NCBI GenBank assembly: GCA_000473305.1
Contig: CP006772.1
Location: forward strand, 2,363,805-2,427,804
Length of the DNA: 64,000 nucleotides
From: Bacteroidales bacterium CF
Lineage (GTDB): Bacteria; Bacteroidota; Bacteroidia; Bacteroidales; UBA932
Reading direction: 5' to 3'
This document shows, piece after piece, positions 51,493 to 61,035 of the stretch (position 1 is its first letter; every line of letters starts with the position of its first letter). The position numbers were made by a program, and so were the translations under genes. The notes under the pieces were generated by a model, which was not told the DNA's origin, searched no databases, and saw nothing but the letters and a program-made list of their open reading frames with translations.

Positions 51493-53520
51493 CTATATCC
51501 TTATTAATAATTTGAAAAAATCAGAAATCTGCTCTGCGATAAATGGTATCAGGAGTACAAATCCTATAAAAATCAATCCATAAAGTATATATGCCTGAAT
51601 ATTTCCATTCTGCAAAAAAGCAAATCTATTCAGCAACCATCTCAGAAGGAACAGCGGTTTATCAATAAGTCCACTCTCTATCCGATCTTCAGGATGGGTA
51701 ATGTGAACTACCTTTTCAGGATACAATCCCGTGGCCTCTGATTTATGTTTATTCACTTTAAGTATAGATCCTGCTATCTTCCTGTATGATCTCACATATG
51801 AAGATGCAGTGTATTGCATTCCTGAAGCATCTCCAGTGTAGCCGCAACCCCATGTGGGTGCCGTAACACTATACTTTCCTGAAATGCGCTTCTGACTTAC
51901 ATAATAGATTATTATCGCGAGAACTGCAAAACCGGCAGAGCACCACCCGGTAGTTGTTATTATGCCTGTGATACGATTTATCACATCGCTCTGATCTGCA
52001 ATAAAACCGAACATTGAGACCTGTTTCATTATTACAGGCATGAACAACATCGGAAGAATCCCTATAAGAATTATAAAGAAGGCAATTGCATACATCGGAA
52101 CCACTCTTCCGGCGTTTTCATCCGGATGACACTCCTGCTCTTTATTCCGGGAGTGGCCGAGAAAAACAACACCAAAAGCCTTTGTAAAACAAAGAAGAGC
52201 CAATCCGCCAATAAGTACAAGACCTATCAATGCAAGTAAAATAGTCAGAGAGGAGAGGTAGTGCGTTGCCATCACCCCTTTTATGAGGCCTGAATAGATC
52301 AAAAACTCGGAAACAAATCCATTAAATGGAGGAAGGCCACAAATAGCAAGCGAGGCAATAAGAAAAAGGAAGGCGGATTGCGGCATTTTCTTTATCAGCC
52401 CACCCATCTGCTCGATATTCATGCTATGAATAGCCTGGTAAATATTACCGGTTGCAAAGAAAAGGAGAGACTTGAAAAGAGAGTGGTTAAGCGTATGTAA
52501 CAACGCCCCGCCGTAGCCGCAGACCATCATTACGGAGTTACCGTAACCGGACCCAAGTGCTCCTATTCCAAGACCAATACCTATAATCCCTATATTTTCT
52601 ATGCTATGATAGGCAAGAAGTTTCTTCAGATTGTGCTGAACTATCGCAAGCATGACACCATATATACCTGTTATTACAGATACTGCCAGAATAAAGTAAC
52701 CCACAGTTATCATATCCGTCTTAACCAGCAACAACATTCTTACAATTCCGTAGATTCCGATCTTAATGATAACCCCCGACATTATTCCCGAAATATGAGC
52801 CGGTGCAGCAGGATGGGCCAATGGAAGCCATGTATGGAATGGCACAAAACCGGCCTTGATTGCAAACCCTGAAAAAAAGATCAGGAATAGTCCAAGACCG
52901 AATGAAGGAGGTTGGCTTGCAGTATATTCTGTTATGGCAGCAAAATCAAAAGAACCCGTTTTTATCTTAACCCACATAAAACCAATTGTGAGCAGAAGGA
53001 TGCAAATGTGTGACTGAATCAGGTAATTAATCCCGGCTTTTATAGTCTCCTTTTTCTCGTGTTCAAAAATCACAACAACCAATGAAGAGAGAGCCATAAT
53101 CTCCCATATGACAAGCAATAGGAAACCATTTTGAACGATACAAATATCAATCAGAGATGTATATGTAAATATAAGTGCTACAGCATGAAAAGCAATCTCC
53201 CGGCTACGATCTCTGTAACCCTTCATATATTGAAAACCGTACCACGTTCCAGTGAGAAATGTAAAACTCATGATTAACATAAACCAGGCTGAGAGGTAAT
53301 CAATCTTTACCGATATCTCACCAGAAATCCAGGAACCGGGGTAGGAAAACTCTATCGGTCCATGAGAAAACACGGAAAACGCAACAAAAGCACTTAATAT
53401 AACCTGGAGTGTAACCACAAGCAACGTAGTAATCCCACGTCCCTTTGTCCTGAGAAAAGGAAAAACCCAAACCGCCGTTATTGCCAGCAAGTTTACTATC
53501 TCTGCAAAAAATTTCTCCAT
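51493..53520 (-). CDS. HyfB-like antiporter-type membrane subunit
   Basis: A 675-residue protein with about 16 membrane helices, matching HyfB. It has LMSFTFLTGTWYGFQYMKGY, GFVPFHTWLPLAHPAAPAHI (conserved HTWLP.AHP.AP loop), SGVIIKIGIYGIVRMLL, KLLAYHSIENIGIIGIGLGI and a C-terminal cytosolic segment. These are the ion-channel helices shared with NuoL. It is the first gene of the operon and starts behind a strong promoter at 53534-53565. Only two antiporter-like subunits (this and HyfF) occur; a HyfD counterpart is absent. Confidence 0.9.
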   Translation of the reverse strand: MEKFFAEIVNLLAITAVWVFPFLRTKGRGITTLLVVTLQVILSAFVAFSVFSHGPIEFSYPGSWISGEISVKIDYLSAWFMLIMSFTFLTGTWYGFQYMKGYRDRSREIAFHAVALIFTYTSLIDICIVQNGFLLLVIWEIMALSSLVVVIFEHEKKETIKAGINYLIQSHICILLLTIGFMWVKIKTGSFDFAAITEYTASQPPSFGLGLFLIFFSGFAIKAGFVPFHTWLPLAHPAAPAHISGIMSGVIIKIGIYGIVRMLLLVKTDMITVGYFILAVSVITGIYGVMLAIVQHNLKKLLAYHSIENIGIIGIGLGIGALGSGYGNSVMMVCGYGGALLHTLNHSLFKSLLFFATGNIYQAIHSMNIEQMGGLIKKMPQSAFLFLIASLAICGLPPFNGFVSEFLIYSGLIKGVMATHYLSSLTILLALIGLVLIGGLALLCFTKAFGVVFLGHSRNKEQECHPDENAGRVVPMYAIAFFIILIGILPMLFMPVIMKQVSMFGFIADQSDVINRITGIITTTGWCSAGFAVLAIIIYYVSQKRISGKYSVTAPTWGCGYTGDASGMQYTASSYVRSYRKIAGSILKVNKHKSEATGLYPEKVVHITHPEDRIESGLIDKPLFLLRWLLNRFAFLQNGNIQAYILYGLIFIGFVLLIPFIAEQISDFFKLLIRI

Positions 53521-53533
53521 TGGATTTGTATAA

Positions 53534-53565
53534 CAAAGTTAGAGTATAATAATTAATAACCCAAA
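53534..53565 (-). promoter_or_regulatory. Promoter of the Ehr operon
   Basis: On the minus strand TTTG (complement of 53562-53565), a 20-base spacer and TAACTTTG (complement of 53534-53541) match the consensus exactly. The leader is short, about 8 bases to ATG 53520. Confidence 0.8.
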
Positions 53566-53576
53566 AGATTTAAAGC

Positions 53577-53584
53577 TATCTTTG
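53577..53584 (+). promoter_or_regulatory. -7 element of the GT90-like gene
   Basis: TATCTTTG fits TAnnTTTG. It places the transcript start near 53591 and so rules out the upstream in-frame ATG at 53582 as a start; translation should begin at ATG 53606. Confidence 0.6.
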
Positions 53585-53605
53585 TATAATACGGCTTTAC
53601 AAGAA

Positions 53606-54631
53606 ATGACTATAATAAAGAGCATTTTCCATATACCAAACAGGAAAAACAACAAGGTCTCATATTATTTTATAAACTGTATCAGGTATATGATTCCCGG
53701 GATTTTCCCGAGAATGACGAGAGATTTGATACTGAGAAAGTATGACAATCTCGATCTTTCAACAAAGAATGAAATTTCAGATCGAGTCAACTATTACAAC
53801 AAACTTGAAGGAGTTGTGCAATATCCTGAATCTGCCTCTGATGGTTCCGAAATGGTCTCCATCGGCAATCTTCGTCTCAAAGCAACAATTTCCGGCAAGA
53901 AAGCAAAAAGTGTGTATGTGTTCGACTCCCACAGCTATATGCGTTACTTCAAAAAAAGCCTGAAAGCCGGCTTCCTGTTTGGAGACATTACACATGTACC
54001 TGAAATTCCATCTTTTGTCAAGAGCCGTCCCATCAATGGAGACAATTCTCACTCCATATTGCTGCCTCTAAACAAAATAAGGCACTTCACAACGGTGAAG
54101 GATAAATGGAAATTTACAGAGAAAAAAGACATGTTGGTTGGAAGGGCATATGTTGCACAACCTCAGCGCATCAAATTCTGGGAGATGTACTTTAACCACC
54201 CCATGTGCAATCTGGGAAATATCAATCAAAAGCTCGAAGGTCATCCCGAATGGAGTGTCAGACCAATGTCAATTGAAGAACACTTGAAATATAAATTTAT
54301 CCTTTGCATTGAGGGTAATGATGTAGCAACAAACCTTAAGTGGGTAATGTCTTCAAATTCACTGGCAGTAATGCCTAAGCCAAAGTACGAGACATGGCAT
54401 ATGGAGGGACATCTGATTCCCGGATATCACTATGTGGAGATCAAAGATGACTATTCTGATCTTGAAGAAAAGCTAAAATACTATATTGAACATCCCGAAG
54501 AGGCAGAAAAAATCACAAAAAACGCAAATAGTTACATTAAAAAATTCACTGACAAAAAAATTGAAATAATTATCTGTTTGATGGTGATTAATAAATATTT
54601 CCAGTGTACAGACCAGTCCCGCCGCGCATAA
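53606..54631 (+). CDS. GT90-like (CAP10/LPS-modifying) glycosyltransferase
   Basis: About 341 residues from ATG at 53606; the ORF opens 8 codons earlier but within the promoter. The catalytic region YKFILCIEGNDVATNLKWVM, then SLAVMPKPKYETWHMEGHLI and PGYHYVEIKDDYSDLEEKLK, is that of the CAP10/GT90 family, which transfers xylose or other sugars to surface polysaccharides. There is no signal peptide or membrane segment, so it acts in the cytosol or at the inner membrane face. It diverges from the Ehr operon. Acceptor unknown. The C-terminus has no obvious added domain. Confidence 0.83.
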   Translation: MTIIKSIFHIPNRKNNKVSYYFINCIRYMIPGIFPRMTRDLILRKYDNLDLSTKNEISDRVNYYNKLEGVVQYPESASDGSEMVSIGNLRLKATISGKKAKSVYVFDSHSYMRYFKKSLKAGFLFGDITHVPEIPSFVKSRPINGDNSHSILLPLNKIRHFTTVKDKWKFTEKKDMLVGRAYVAQPQRIKFWEMYFNHPMCNLGNINQKLEGHPEWSVRPMSIEEHLKYKFILCIEGNDVATNLKWVMSSNSLAVMPKPKYETWHMEGHLIPGYHYVEIKDDYSDLEEKLKYYIEHPEEAEKITKNANSYIKKFTDKKIEIIICLMVINKYFQCTDQSRRA

Positions 54632-54708
54632 TGTAAAATTTTGAGTCAATTTTGCAAAATTATTTCGATTTTTTATCAACAATTCTTGCATTAATTTGTA
54701 ATTATATC

Positions 54709-54716
54709 TAAATTTG
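54709..54716 (+). promoter_or_regulatory. -7 element of the LruC lipoprotein gene
   Basis: TAAATTTG matches TAnnTTTG and lies 21 bases before the ATG. A TTG at the expected -33 distance (54686-54688) gives a partial match. Confidence 0.55.
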
Positions 54717-54737
54717 TAGACTAATAAAAAGACTAAT

Positions 54738-57209
54738 ATGAAAAAAATCGTCACAAAACTAGCACTATTGCTGTCCATCACTTCAGCCGTCCTGATAGGA
54801 TGTGTGGATTTAAACCCTGACGACAAACCGATTGTTTCTCCTATTGGCGTAATCCCTTCAGACTTTGACTGGAAGACCGTGACAACAATCAAATGCACCG
54901 TTCAGGTGCAACCTGTAACCGGTGTCAGCAACACCTCAGCAAGGACAATTAAAATATTCAACAGCGCCACTCTCAGTTCGTCTTCTTTGATAGCTTCCGG
55001 ATCTGCAAAACCCGGAATACCTTATATTGCCACGATAACACTTCCTCAGGCTTTAGAAAAGATATATATTCTGGAGACACTCCCGAATGGCTCAAGCACA
55101 GTACAAACCGTAAATATCACATCAACTAATCTGACTGTAGCATTTACAAAATCTGCCGGGACTCCTTTCGGAGCACCATTGATGCTAGGAGCCGATCCTA
55201 TCCCTGCTGTAACAATTCCAACCAATTTTGATGCAAATATTACTACATCAACAAGTGGGTCACTTTCCGGATTCGATGCCAGTCAGACAAGTGCATATGG
55301 TAACAAATATAAAGCATATTACCTTCCTTCAGGTGTGACAAACACCAAGATAACCGGCCTTAACGGATATAACAACCATCTTATTTTATATGTTGCAGGA
55401 ACTCTGAAAATTTCTAACTTCTCTATCTATCGCGGATCAATTTTCATTCTTGATGGGGGTGTCGTAGAGGTTCCGAATCTTAGCACATCATCACCATTGG
55501 TAACAGATGTCCCGGCAATCTATGTTGCACCAGGCGGTACTCTGAAACTCACCAGTACCAATTCCGACACAGGCCTCGGTGATGGTGTATATTCTATAAA
55601 TAAAGGCACAATTACAGCAGCGAATAATTTCACTGTTAAAACCGGAACTGACTTTTATAATGTGGGTACTATTACACTATCAAACACCAAGAAATCCGCA
55701 AAACCGACATTATTCATCACAAATAGCTCAAGCTTATATAACAGTGGCACCATTAATGCCTACGGAGTTGATTTTACCAGTACCTCAAATGTTACAAATA
55801 TTTCCGGTGCTGTAATAGATGTTACCAGCTATTCTCAGACCAACAGCACAATCGTTAATAACTACGGTGAAATTGCTGCAAGTGAGACTTTTGTGACATC
55901 CTCTACTGCAACACTCAACAATTATTGTCACATAACGACTGATGCTGCTACCATACAAGGCATAACATTAAACATGTATGACGGCTCTTTGTTCCATTGT
56001 CAGTCTCTTGCTCCCAATAACTTGACCTTAAATCTTTTTGGTGGCAGCATGATGCTTGTAGACGGAAATATTACCACAGTATATAATTGGTGGATAAACA
56101 ACAATTCAAGTTCATTCTCACTTCTCAAGTGCTCTGGAACAATAAGCAATGGATTTACTTCAACTTACGGAGCCGGCTCAACAGCTGTAAACGGAAAGAT
56201 TGAGTTAGTCCTTACAAATCTTACCGAAGGTTCCGGAACAAACGGCAGGTTGCGCTATGAACCGGTATTTTCAAATGGAGCTATCCTCACATCTGTACAG
56301 TCTCAAAATATACCTGCTACAACATGTAACGCTGGTCTTGGACAAATTTCCGGCGGCGGTGGCAGCTCATCCGATGCAGATAATGACGGAATACCTGTAG
56401 GTACTGACATAGATGACAATGATGCCAATGTTGCTTTTGTATCATACTTCCCGGCAGAAGGTACCTGGGGTACTTATGCATTCGAAGACTTATGGCCATC
56501 TAAAGGGGATTACGATGTGAACGACATTGTGATGGACTTCAGGATTGCAACCTACACTAATGCTTCTAATCTTGTAACAAAATTGAAGATTGACTACAAT
56601 GTAAGGGCAAGTGGTAGTACACTTGTTCTGGGAGCTGCTTTCCAACTTGATCAGGTCAATTCTTCCAATGTTGCCTCTGTCACAGGCCAGAGTTTAGGCT
56701 CTTCAGGATATTTTTCAACTGCCGCAAATGGTGCGGAAAATGGCGTATCCCTTGCTGTAATTCCTCTTTTCAACAGCCAGAGAGGACTCATGAGCTACAG
56801 CGGATTCTTGAATACTGAACCAGGCGGGACCCACTACAACACTCCTGATAAATCTGTAATAGTAACATTCAATACAGGGTTAGATCAGTCCAAACTATCA
56901 ATGGATGCACTTAACTTCTTCATAACAGCATCATCCAGAGGAAACGAGATACACCTTCCTGGTTACACAACTACATCAAATTTCTCATCAACAGGAGGAT
57001 CATCAAGCGGTGATATCTATAAGTATGCAGACGGAATGATGTGGGGTCTTATGATACCTCAGACATTCAGCCATCCGATCGAGAGATCTCCTATTAACAC
57101 AGCATATCTGCACTTTGCAGAGTGGGCTACATCAGGTGGATCATCTTACGCAGACTGGTATATGCCAAAAACCGGTTATACAAATGATGAATTAATATAC
57201 TCGTATTAA
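54738..57209 (+). CDS. LruC-domain lipoprotein
   Basis: An 823-residue surface-type lipoprotein. The signal peptide ends in the lipobox LIGC with the lipidated Cys at about residue 22. Residues 30-530 are rich in Ser, Thr, Asn and Gly with short repeats (TSTSGSLSGFDAS, LYNSGTINAYG) and probably form beta-strands or a beta-solenoid. DADNDGIPVGTDIDDNDA, a Ca2+-type motif, precedes the C-terminal LruC domain (about 560-823), with FEDLWPSKGDYDVNDIVMDF as its signature. Function is unknown; LruC proteins occur singly or with other surface proteins in Bacteroidota. Monocistronic. Confidence 0.85.
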   Translation: MKKIVTKLALLLSITSAVLIGCVDLNPDDKPIVSPIGVIPSDFDWKTVTTIKCTVQVQPVTGVSNTSARTIKIFNSATLSSSSLIASGSAKPGIPYIATITLPQALEKIYILETLPNGSSTVQTVNITSTNLTVAFTKSAGTPFGAPLMLGADPIPAVTIPTNFDANITTSTSGSLSGFDASQTSAYGNKYKAYYLPSGVTNTKITGLNGYNNHLILYVAGTLKISNFSIYRGSIFILDGGVVEVPNLSTSSPLVTDVPAIYVAPGGTLKLTSTNSDTGLGDGVYSINKGTITAANNFTVKTGTDFYNVGTITLSNTKKSAKPTLFITNSSSLYNSGTINAYGVDFTSTSNVTNISGAVIDVTSYSQTNSTIVNNYGEIAASETFVTSSTATLNNYCHITTDAATIQGITLNMYDGSLFHCQSLAPNNLTLNLFGGSMMLVDGNITTVYNWWINNNSSSFSLLKCSGTISNGFTSTYGAGSTAVNGKIELVLTNLTEGSGTNGRLRYEPVFSNGAILTSVQSQNIPATTCNAGLGQISGGGGSSSDADNDGIPVGTDIDDNDANVAFVSYFPAEGTWGTYAFEDLWPSKGDYDVNDIVMDFRIATYTNASNLVTKLKIDYNVRASGSTLVLGAAFQLDQVNSSNVASVTGQSLGSSGYFSTAANGAENGVSLAVIPLFNSQRGLMSYSGFLNTEPGGTHYNTPDKSVIVTFNTGLDQSKLSMDALNFFITASSRGNEIHLPGYTTTSNFSSTGGSSSGDIYKYADGMMWGLMIPQTFSHPIERSPINTAYLHFAEWATSGGSSYADWYMPKTGYTNDELIYSY

Positions 57210-57219
57210 AAAACAATCC

Positions 57220-57251
57220 CTTGTAATGAAAACCCTTTTGGGTTTTACAAG
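57220..57251 (+). terminator. Hairpin after the LruC gene
   Basis: CTTGTAATGAAAACCC pairs with GGGTTTTACAAG over a TTTT loop, with a small bulge. There is no T-run, so it may stabilise the mRNA end instead of terminating. Confidence 0.5.
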
Positions 57252-57262
57252 TTGAAATAAAT

Positions 57263-57298
57263 AAAAAACCGGCAGATATTATTTGCCGGTTTTTTATT
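57263..57298 (+). terminator. Intrinsic terminator after the LruC gene
   Basis: AAAAAACCGGCA pairs with TGCCGGTTTTTT around GATATTATT, followed by ATTTAT. The stem is symmetrical and may also serve the minus strand. Confidence 0.85.
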
Positions 57299-57424
57299 TA
57301 TATCTTCCTCTATAATATGCATTTACACCTGTCCGGATATCGGCATATTTTCATAGTAGCTAAGTCTTTTTGGATTATCAACATCACATTGATATTGTAA
57401 AAAGTACAATATTTGTCTTATAAA

Positions 57425-58039
57425 TCAGGGTTTCATTATGTTTGCCAGCGGGGCAATCCAATAGTTTCTCAGTCCGAATCCTCCCGATTTTCCCTGAACT
57501 CTTTCTGTAAATAGAATCCTCTTTGTCTTCACATTAAAACATACAATAACAAAGCGACCTATTGCATCCTGGCGATCCAACATCTCTGCAACATAAAGAA
57601 CGCCATATCCTGTGTCTTTTCCTGTATTGAAAGATTTTATCAAGGTTGATACCTCCTGGTCTGATAATTTGTACTGTTTATTGTATGTACTCATACTATT
57701 TCCGTCCATAACACGGCTTCTGTAGATAGCTTCGTCAATGTTTACATTGTCAAAGCTTTCGAACCTCTGTCTCTTAAGCTCAGCTGCATTATCCAATTCG
57801 TGGGCATATTTGGTAAAAAATGTTGTAAAAGGATATTTGCCGGACTCTGTTATAATTAGTTTATTAATCTCTTCAAAGGCTTGAATGAATTTATCAGGGC
57901 TCTCTTTAGCACCAAATACCTTCACCATTGAAAAATCAACGCCATAATAATTCATTTTTGGCGCATTCTGCGAACCATTGCCCGCAAATAGATTGCTTGC
58001 CGATACGAACAGAACAATCAGGATAATTATCTTCTTCAT
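57425..58039 (-). CDS. Secreted protein of unknown function
   Basis: A 204-residue protein with a signal peptide (IIILIVLFVSASNLFAG) and no lipobox. The mature chain has FSMVKVFGAKESPDKFIQAF, TKYAHELDNAAELKRQRFES and YGVLYVAEMLDRQDAIGRFV followed by the beta strands VIVCFNVKTKRILFTERVQG. I do not recognise a family. It lies 42 bases after the last gene of the efflux operon on the same strand and could be its terminal gene, but the gap and different nature of the product leave that open. Confidence 0.6.
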   Translation of the reverse strand: MKKIIILIVLFVSASNLFAGNGSQNAPKMNYYGVDFSMVKVFGAKESPDKFIQAFEEINKLIITESGKYPFTTFFTKYAHELDNAAELKRQRFESFDNVNIDEAIYRSRVMDGNSMSTYNKQYKLSDQEVSTLIKSFNTGKDTGYGVLYVAEMLDRQDAIGRFVIVCFNVKTKRILFTERVQGKSGGFGLRNYWIAPLANIMKP

Positions 58040-58081
58040 CGCTTTGCTTGTTAGGTTTATAACAAATTTAAGAATTATTTT

Positions 58082-59173
58082 CTAATTTTTCTTTTTATAA
58101 CTTATTATTGCCCACAAATTAAAAGTAAAGGCAAACAGCAACAAAGCTGCAACCTGTCTTGTAAGGTCTGCCAGACCGCTTCCTTTGAGATAAAGCATAC
58201 GCATGATCTCAATAAAATATCTCATTGGATTGAATCCTGAAATTACTTGAGCCCACCCCGGCATACTATCTATCGGCGTGAAGAGACCGGCCATCATAAT
58301 CATTACAAGCATAAAGAAAAACATAACAAACATCGCCTGTTGCATCGTGTTTGAATAGTTGGATATGACCAGACCGAGACCTGAGACAACAAGAACAAAA
58401 ACTGAAGCAAGAAGATAAAAAATGGCGAGAGATCCTACAGGGGATACTCCGTAGATGATTTTTGCCAGAATTATGACTATGGTAAGTACAATGAATCCAA
58501 TAATCCAATACGGAATCAGTTTTGACAAAATAAAGGTAAACTTTGGTATCGGAGTCACATTTATCTGTTCTATCGTACCAGCCTCCTTTTCCGAGACAAT
58601 ATTCAAAGCAGGTAAAAAACCGCACAGCATGGTCAATAACATTGTCATCAGTGCAGGCACCATGAATTTCTTGTAATCCATTGTCGGGTTATATCTAGTC
58701 TGAGTTGCTACATCAATAAGAGCAGCCTGACCTGATCCGCTCTTTTGGGAAAAGAATTCCGATATAATATTTGAAAGATATGCCCCACCCATAGCACCTC
58801 TGGTTCCATTTACAGCATTCACGGAAATATTGACCTTTGCACTATTCTCTCTTATTTGATCCTTTTCATAATTTTCAGGAATTTCCAAGATGAGATCAAC
58901 CTCATTGTTTTGAATCATCTCTTTCGCCTCTTTGTAGCTAACTGCATACTTCTCAACAATGAAATATGTTGAGGAATTGATCTTATTTACAAGCTCCATC
59001 GATAATGGGCTTCTGTCATTGTCTACAACAGCAACTTTAATATCCTTTATGTCAAGATTTGCTGCCCAAGGCATCAGCAGCATCATCACTACCGGGTACA
59101 CCAGTATAAGCTTCGGGAGGAACTTATTCCTCATTATAACCTTGAACTCTTTCTCTATCAAATATTTCAGCAT
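58082..59173 (-). CDS. ABC-2 type permease (YbhR-like)
   Basis: About 363 residues from ATG at 59173; a TTG start three codons earlier overlaps the preceding gene and is less likely. The layout is a membrane helix, a large extracytoplasmic domain (LDIKDIKVAVVDNDRSPLSM ... SVNAVNGTRGAMGGAYLSNI) and five C-terminal helices (KFMVPALMTMLLTMLCGFLP onward), with EKEAGTIEQINVTPI, the coupling helix. This is the YbhR/YbhS permease family. It follows the sister permease gene by 1 base, so the two form a heterodimeric pore. Confidence 0.88.
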   Translation of the reverse strand: MLKYLIEKEFKVIMRNKFLPKLILVYPVVMMLLMPWAANLDIKDIKVAVVDNDRSPLSMELVNKINSSTYFIVEKYAVSYKEAKEMIQNNEVDLILEIPENYEKDQIRENSAKVNISVNAVNGTRGAMGGAYLSNIISEFFSQKSGSGQAALIDVATQTRYNPTMDYKKFMVPALMTMLLTMLCGFLPALNIVSEKEAGTIEQINVTPIPKFTFILSKLIPYWIIGFIVLTIVIILAKIIYGVSPVGSLAIFYLLASVFVLVVSGLGLVISNYSNTMQQAMFVMFFFMLVMIMMAGLFTPIDSMPGWAQVISGFNPMRYFIEIMRMLYLKGSGLADLTRQVAALLLFAFTFNLWAIISYKKKN

Positions 59174-59174
59174 A

Positions 59175-60272
59175 TCAGGCAAGTCTTATCCTGAATTTCT
59201 TCAGGCTTATTGTTGTAAATACTACAGCCATCCCAACAAGTACAGATATCTCGGTCAGAACATATCCCACAGGCAAGCCCTGTATCATAAGTTTTTTTAC
59301 CGCCAGGATGTACCATTTTGCGGGTATGAATTGAACTATCGCTCTCAAAATAAAAGGCATATTTTCCACAGGGAATATCATACCTGAAAGTAGCATTACC
59401 GGCATCATGAAGACAAGGCCGGAAATCAGCATTGCTGCTACCTGTGTGTCCACCAAAGTAGAAATCAGAAGCCCTATGGAAAGTGCAACCAGTATAAAGA
59501 TCACAGAGACGATGATTAGCCAGAAGATGCTTCCACTGATTGGAACACCCAGAAGAAATACAGAGAGAAGCAGGACTGTTGTCAGGTTTACCAATGAAAG
59601 TGTGAAATATGGAACCGCCTTTGACAGTATTATATATATCGGTTTCATCGGAGATACCAGAAGAACTTCCATCGTTCCGACCTCTTTCTCCCTAACGATA
59701 GATATAGAGGTCATCATTGCACATATCAGCATCAATATCATCCCCATAACACCGGGAACAAAACTGTACGAGCTCTTCATCTGAGGATTGTACAACATAC
59801 TTAGCTCCGCAGTAACTGGTAAGGCTATATGTGTCATATCCAACTGAGCCTCACCTATAATTGCCTGCACATATCTTGTAACAGCATTCGATGTATTAGG
59901 ATCCGTTCCGTCAGTAATTATCTGAACACTACCTCTGCCTTCATGGAGGATTTTATTGTACAAATTGCTTTCAAACACAGCAACTACCTTAGCCTTGCCA
60001 GATTGAAGCAACTTATTGGCATCATTCAGGTTGTCCACAGATGCAACAAGGTTGAAATAGGGACTTTCGCTGATTTTGCGGATTACCAGCCTTGAAGCAG
60101 CGTCATGAGACTGATCGTATATTGCTATGTCTATATTTTTCACTTCATTAGACAAAGCAAAACCAAAGAGTATTATCTGAATAGCCGGCATCAGCAATAA
60201 AATCAGAATTGTCCTGGAATCTCTGAAGATATGCATGAACTCCTTCTTTACAAAAATCAGAAACTGTTTCAT
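59175..60272 (-). CDS. ABC-2 type permease (YbhS-like)
   Basis: About 365 residues from ATG at 60272 (MKQFLIFVKKEFMHIFRDS). It has a first helix LILLLMPAIQIILFGFALSN, an extracytoplasmic domain with NLNDANKLLQSGKAKVVAVF and ITDGTDPNTSNAVTRYVQAI, and a C-terminal bundle with REKEVGTMEVLLVSPM as coupling helix. It closely resembles the neighbouring permease in plan but not in sequence. It follows the ATPase gene by one base. Confidence 0.88.
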   Translation of the reverse strand: MKQFLIFVKKEFMHIFRDSRTILILLLMPAIQIILFGFALSNEVKNIDIAIYDQSHDAASRLVIRKISESPYFNLVASVDNLNDANKLLQSGKAKVVAVFESNLYNKILHEGRGSVQIITDGTDPNTSNAVTRYVQAIIGEAQLDMTHIALPVTAELSMLYNPQMKSSYSFVPGVMGMILMLICAMMTSISIVREKEVGTMEVLLVSPMKPIYIILSKAVPYFTLSLVNLTTVLLLSVFLLGVPISGSIFWLIIVSVIFILVALSIGLLISTLVDTQVAAMLISGLVFMMPVMLLSGMIFPVENMPFILRAIVQFIPAKWYILAVKKLMIQGLPVGYVLTEISVLVGMAVVFTTISLKKFRIRLA

Positions 60273-60273
60273 T

Positions 60274-61035
60274 TTAAATCTCCTTTCTATTTGCTCCCCT
60301 TGCAAGCTTGAGGAAAACGCCCTCCATCCCTTCTACATTGAATTTTATCTTCAGATTACGGGGAGTATCAAGAGCATCAATTCTTCCGTCCACCATAATT
60401 GAGACTCTGTCACAATACTCAGCCTCATCCATGTAATGTGTAGTTACAAAGACCGTAATCCCATCATGTGCTGCCTTATATATCAACTCCCAGAACTGTC
60501 TTCTTGTTGACGGGTCTACTCCTCCGGTCGGTTCATCAAGAAAGACAACCCTGGGTTTGTGGAATATTGCAACAGAAAATGCCAGTTTTTGCTTCCACCC
60601 CAAAGGGAGTGACTTGACTAAAGTCTCCTTTTCTGACATGAATCCCAGTTCATCAAGCATCAAATTACTCTTTTCAGCTATCTCTTTTTCATTCATCCCG
60701 TATATCCCGCCAAACAGCCTGAAATTTTCCCACACCTTAAGATCCTCATAAAGAGAAAATTTCTGACTCATATAACCAATGTTAGACTTGACTTTATCTG
60801 ACTCTCTCATCGTATCGAAATTTGCTACAAGAGCAGTTCCTGATGTTGGAATACTCAGAGCACAAAGCATTCTCATTGCAGTTGTCTTACCGGCCCCGTT
60901 TGCTCCCAGAAAGCCAAATATCTCCCCTTTATATACATCAAATGATATATTGTCAACAGCAGTAAAATTCCCGAATTTCTTTGTCAATCCTGAAACCTCT
61001 ATAACCTTCTCCCTATCTGAAAAACCCTTACTCAT
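60274..61035 (-). CDS. ABC transporter ATPase (second)
   Basis: About 253 residues from ATG at 61035; the ORF opens further upstream but the ATGA overlap with the preceding gene makes 61035 the likely start. Walker A is GANGAGKTT, Walker B VVFLDEPTGGVDP, and the signature is SLPLGWKQKLA, in place of the canonical LSGGQ. This degenerate signature is common in YbhF-type ATPases. It pairs with the first ATPase gene, which overlaps it by 4 bases. Confidence 0.9.
   Translation of the reverse strand: MSKGFSDREKVIEVSGLTKKFGNFTAVDNISFDVYKGEIFGFLGANGAGKTTAMRMLCALSIPTSGTALVANFDTMRESDKVKSNIGYMSQKFSLYEDLKVWENFRLFGGIYGMNEKEIAEKSNLMLDELGFMSEKETLVKSLPLGWKQKLAFSVAIFHKPRVVFLDEPTGGVDPSTRRQFWELIYKAAHDGITVFVTTHYMDEAEYCDRVSIMVDGRIDALDTPRNLKIKFNVEGMEGVFLKLARGANRKEI

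Noticed and set aside
46267-53520. A functional group 4 [NiFe] hydrogenase (hydrogenase 4 or formate hydrogenlyase)
   Set aside because: The large subunit lacks both CxxC pairs for the NiFe centre, and no maturation genes are present.
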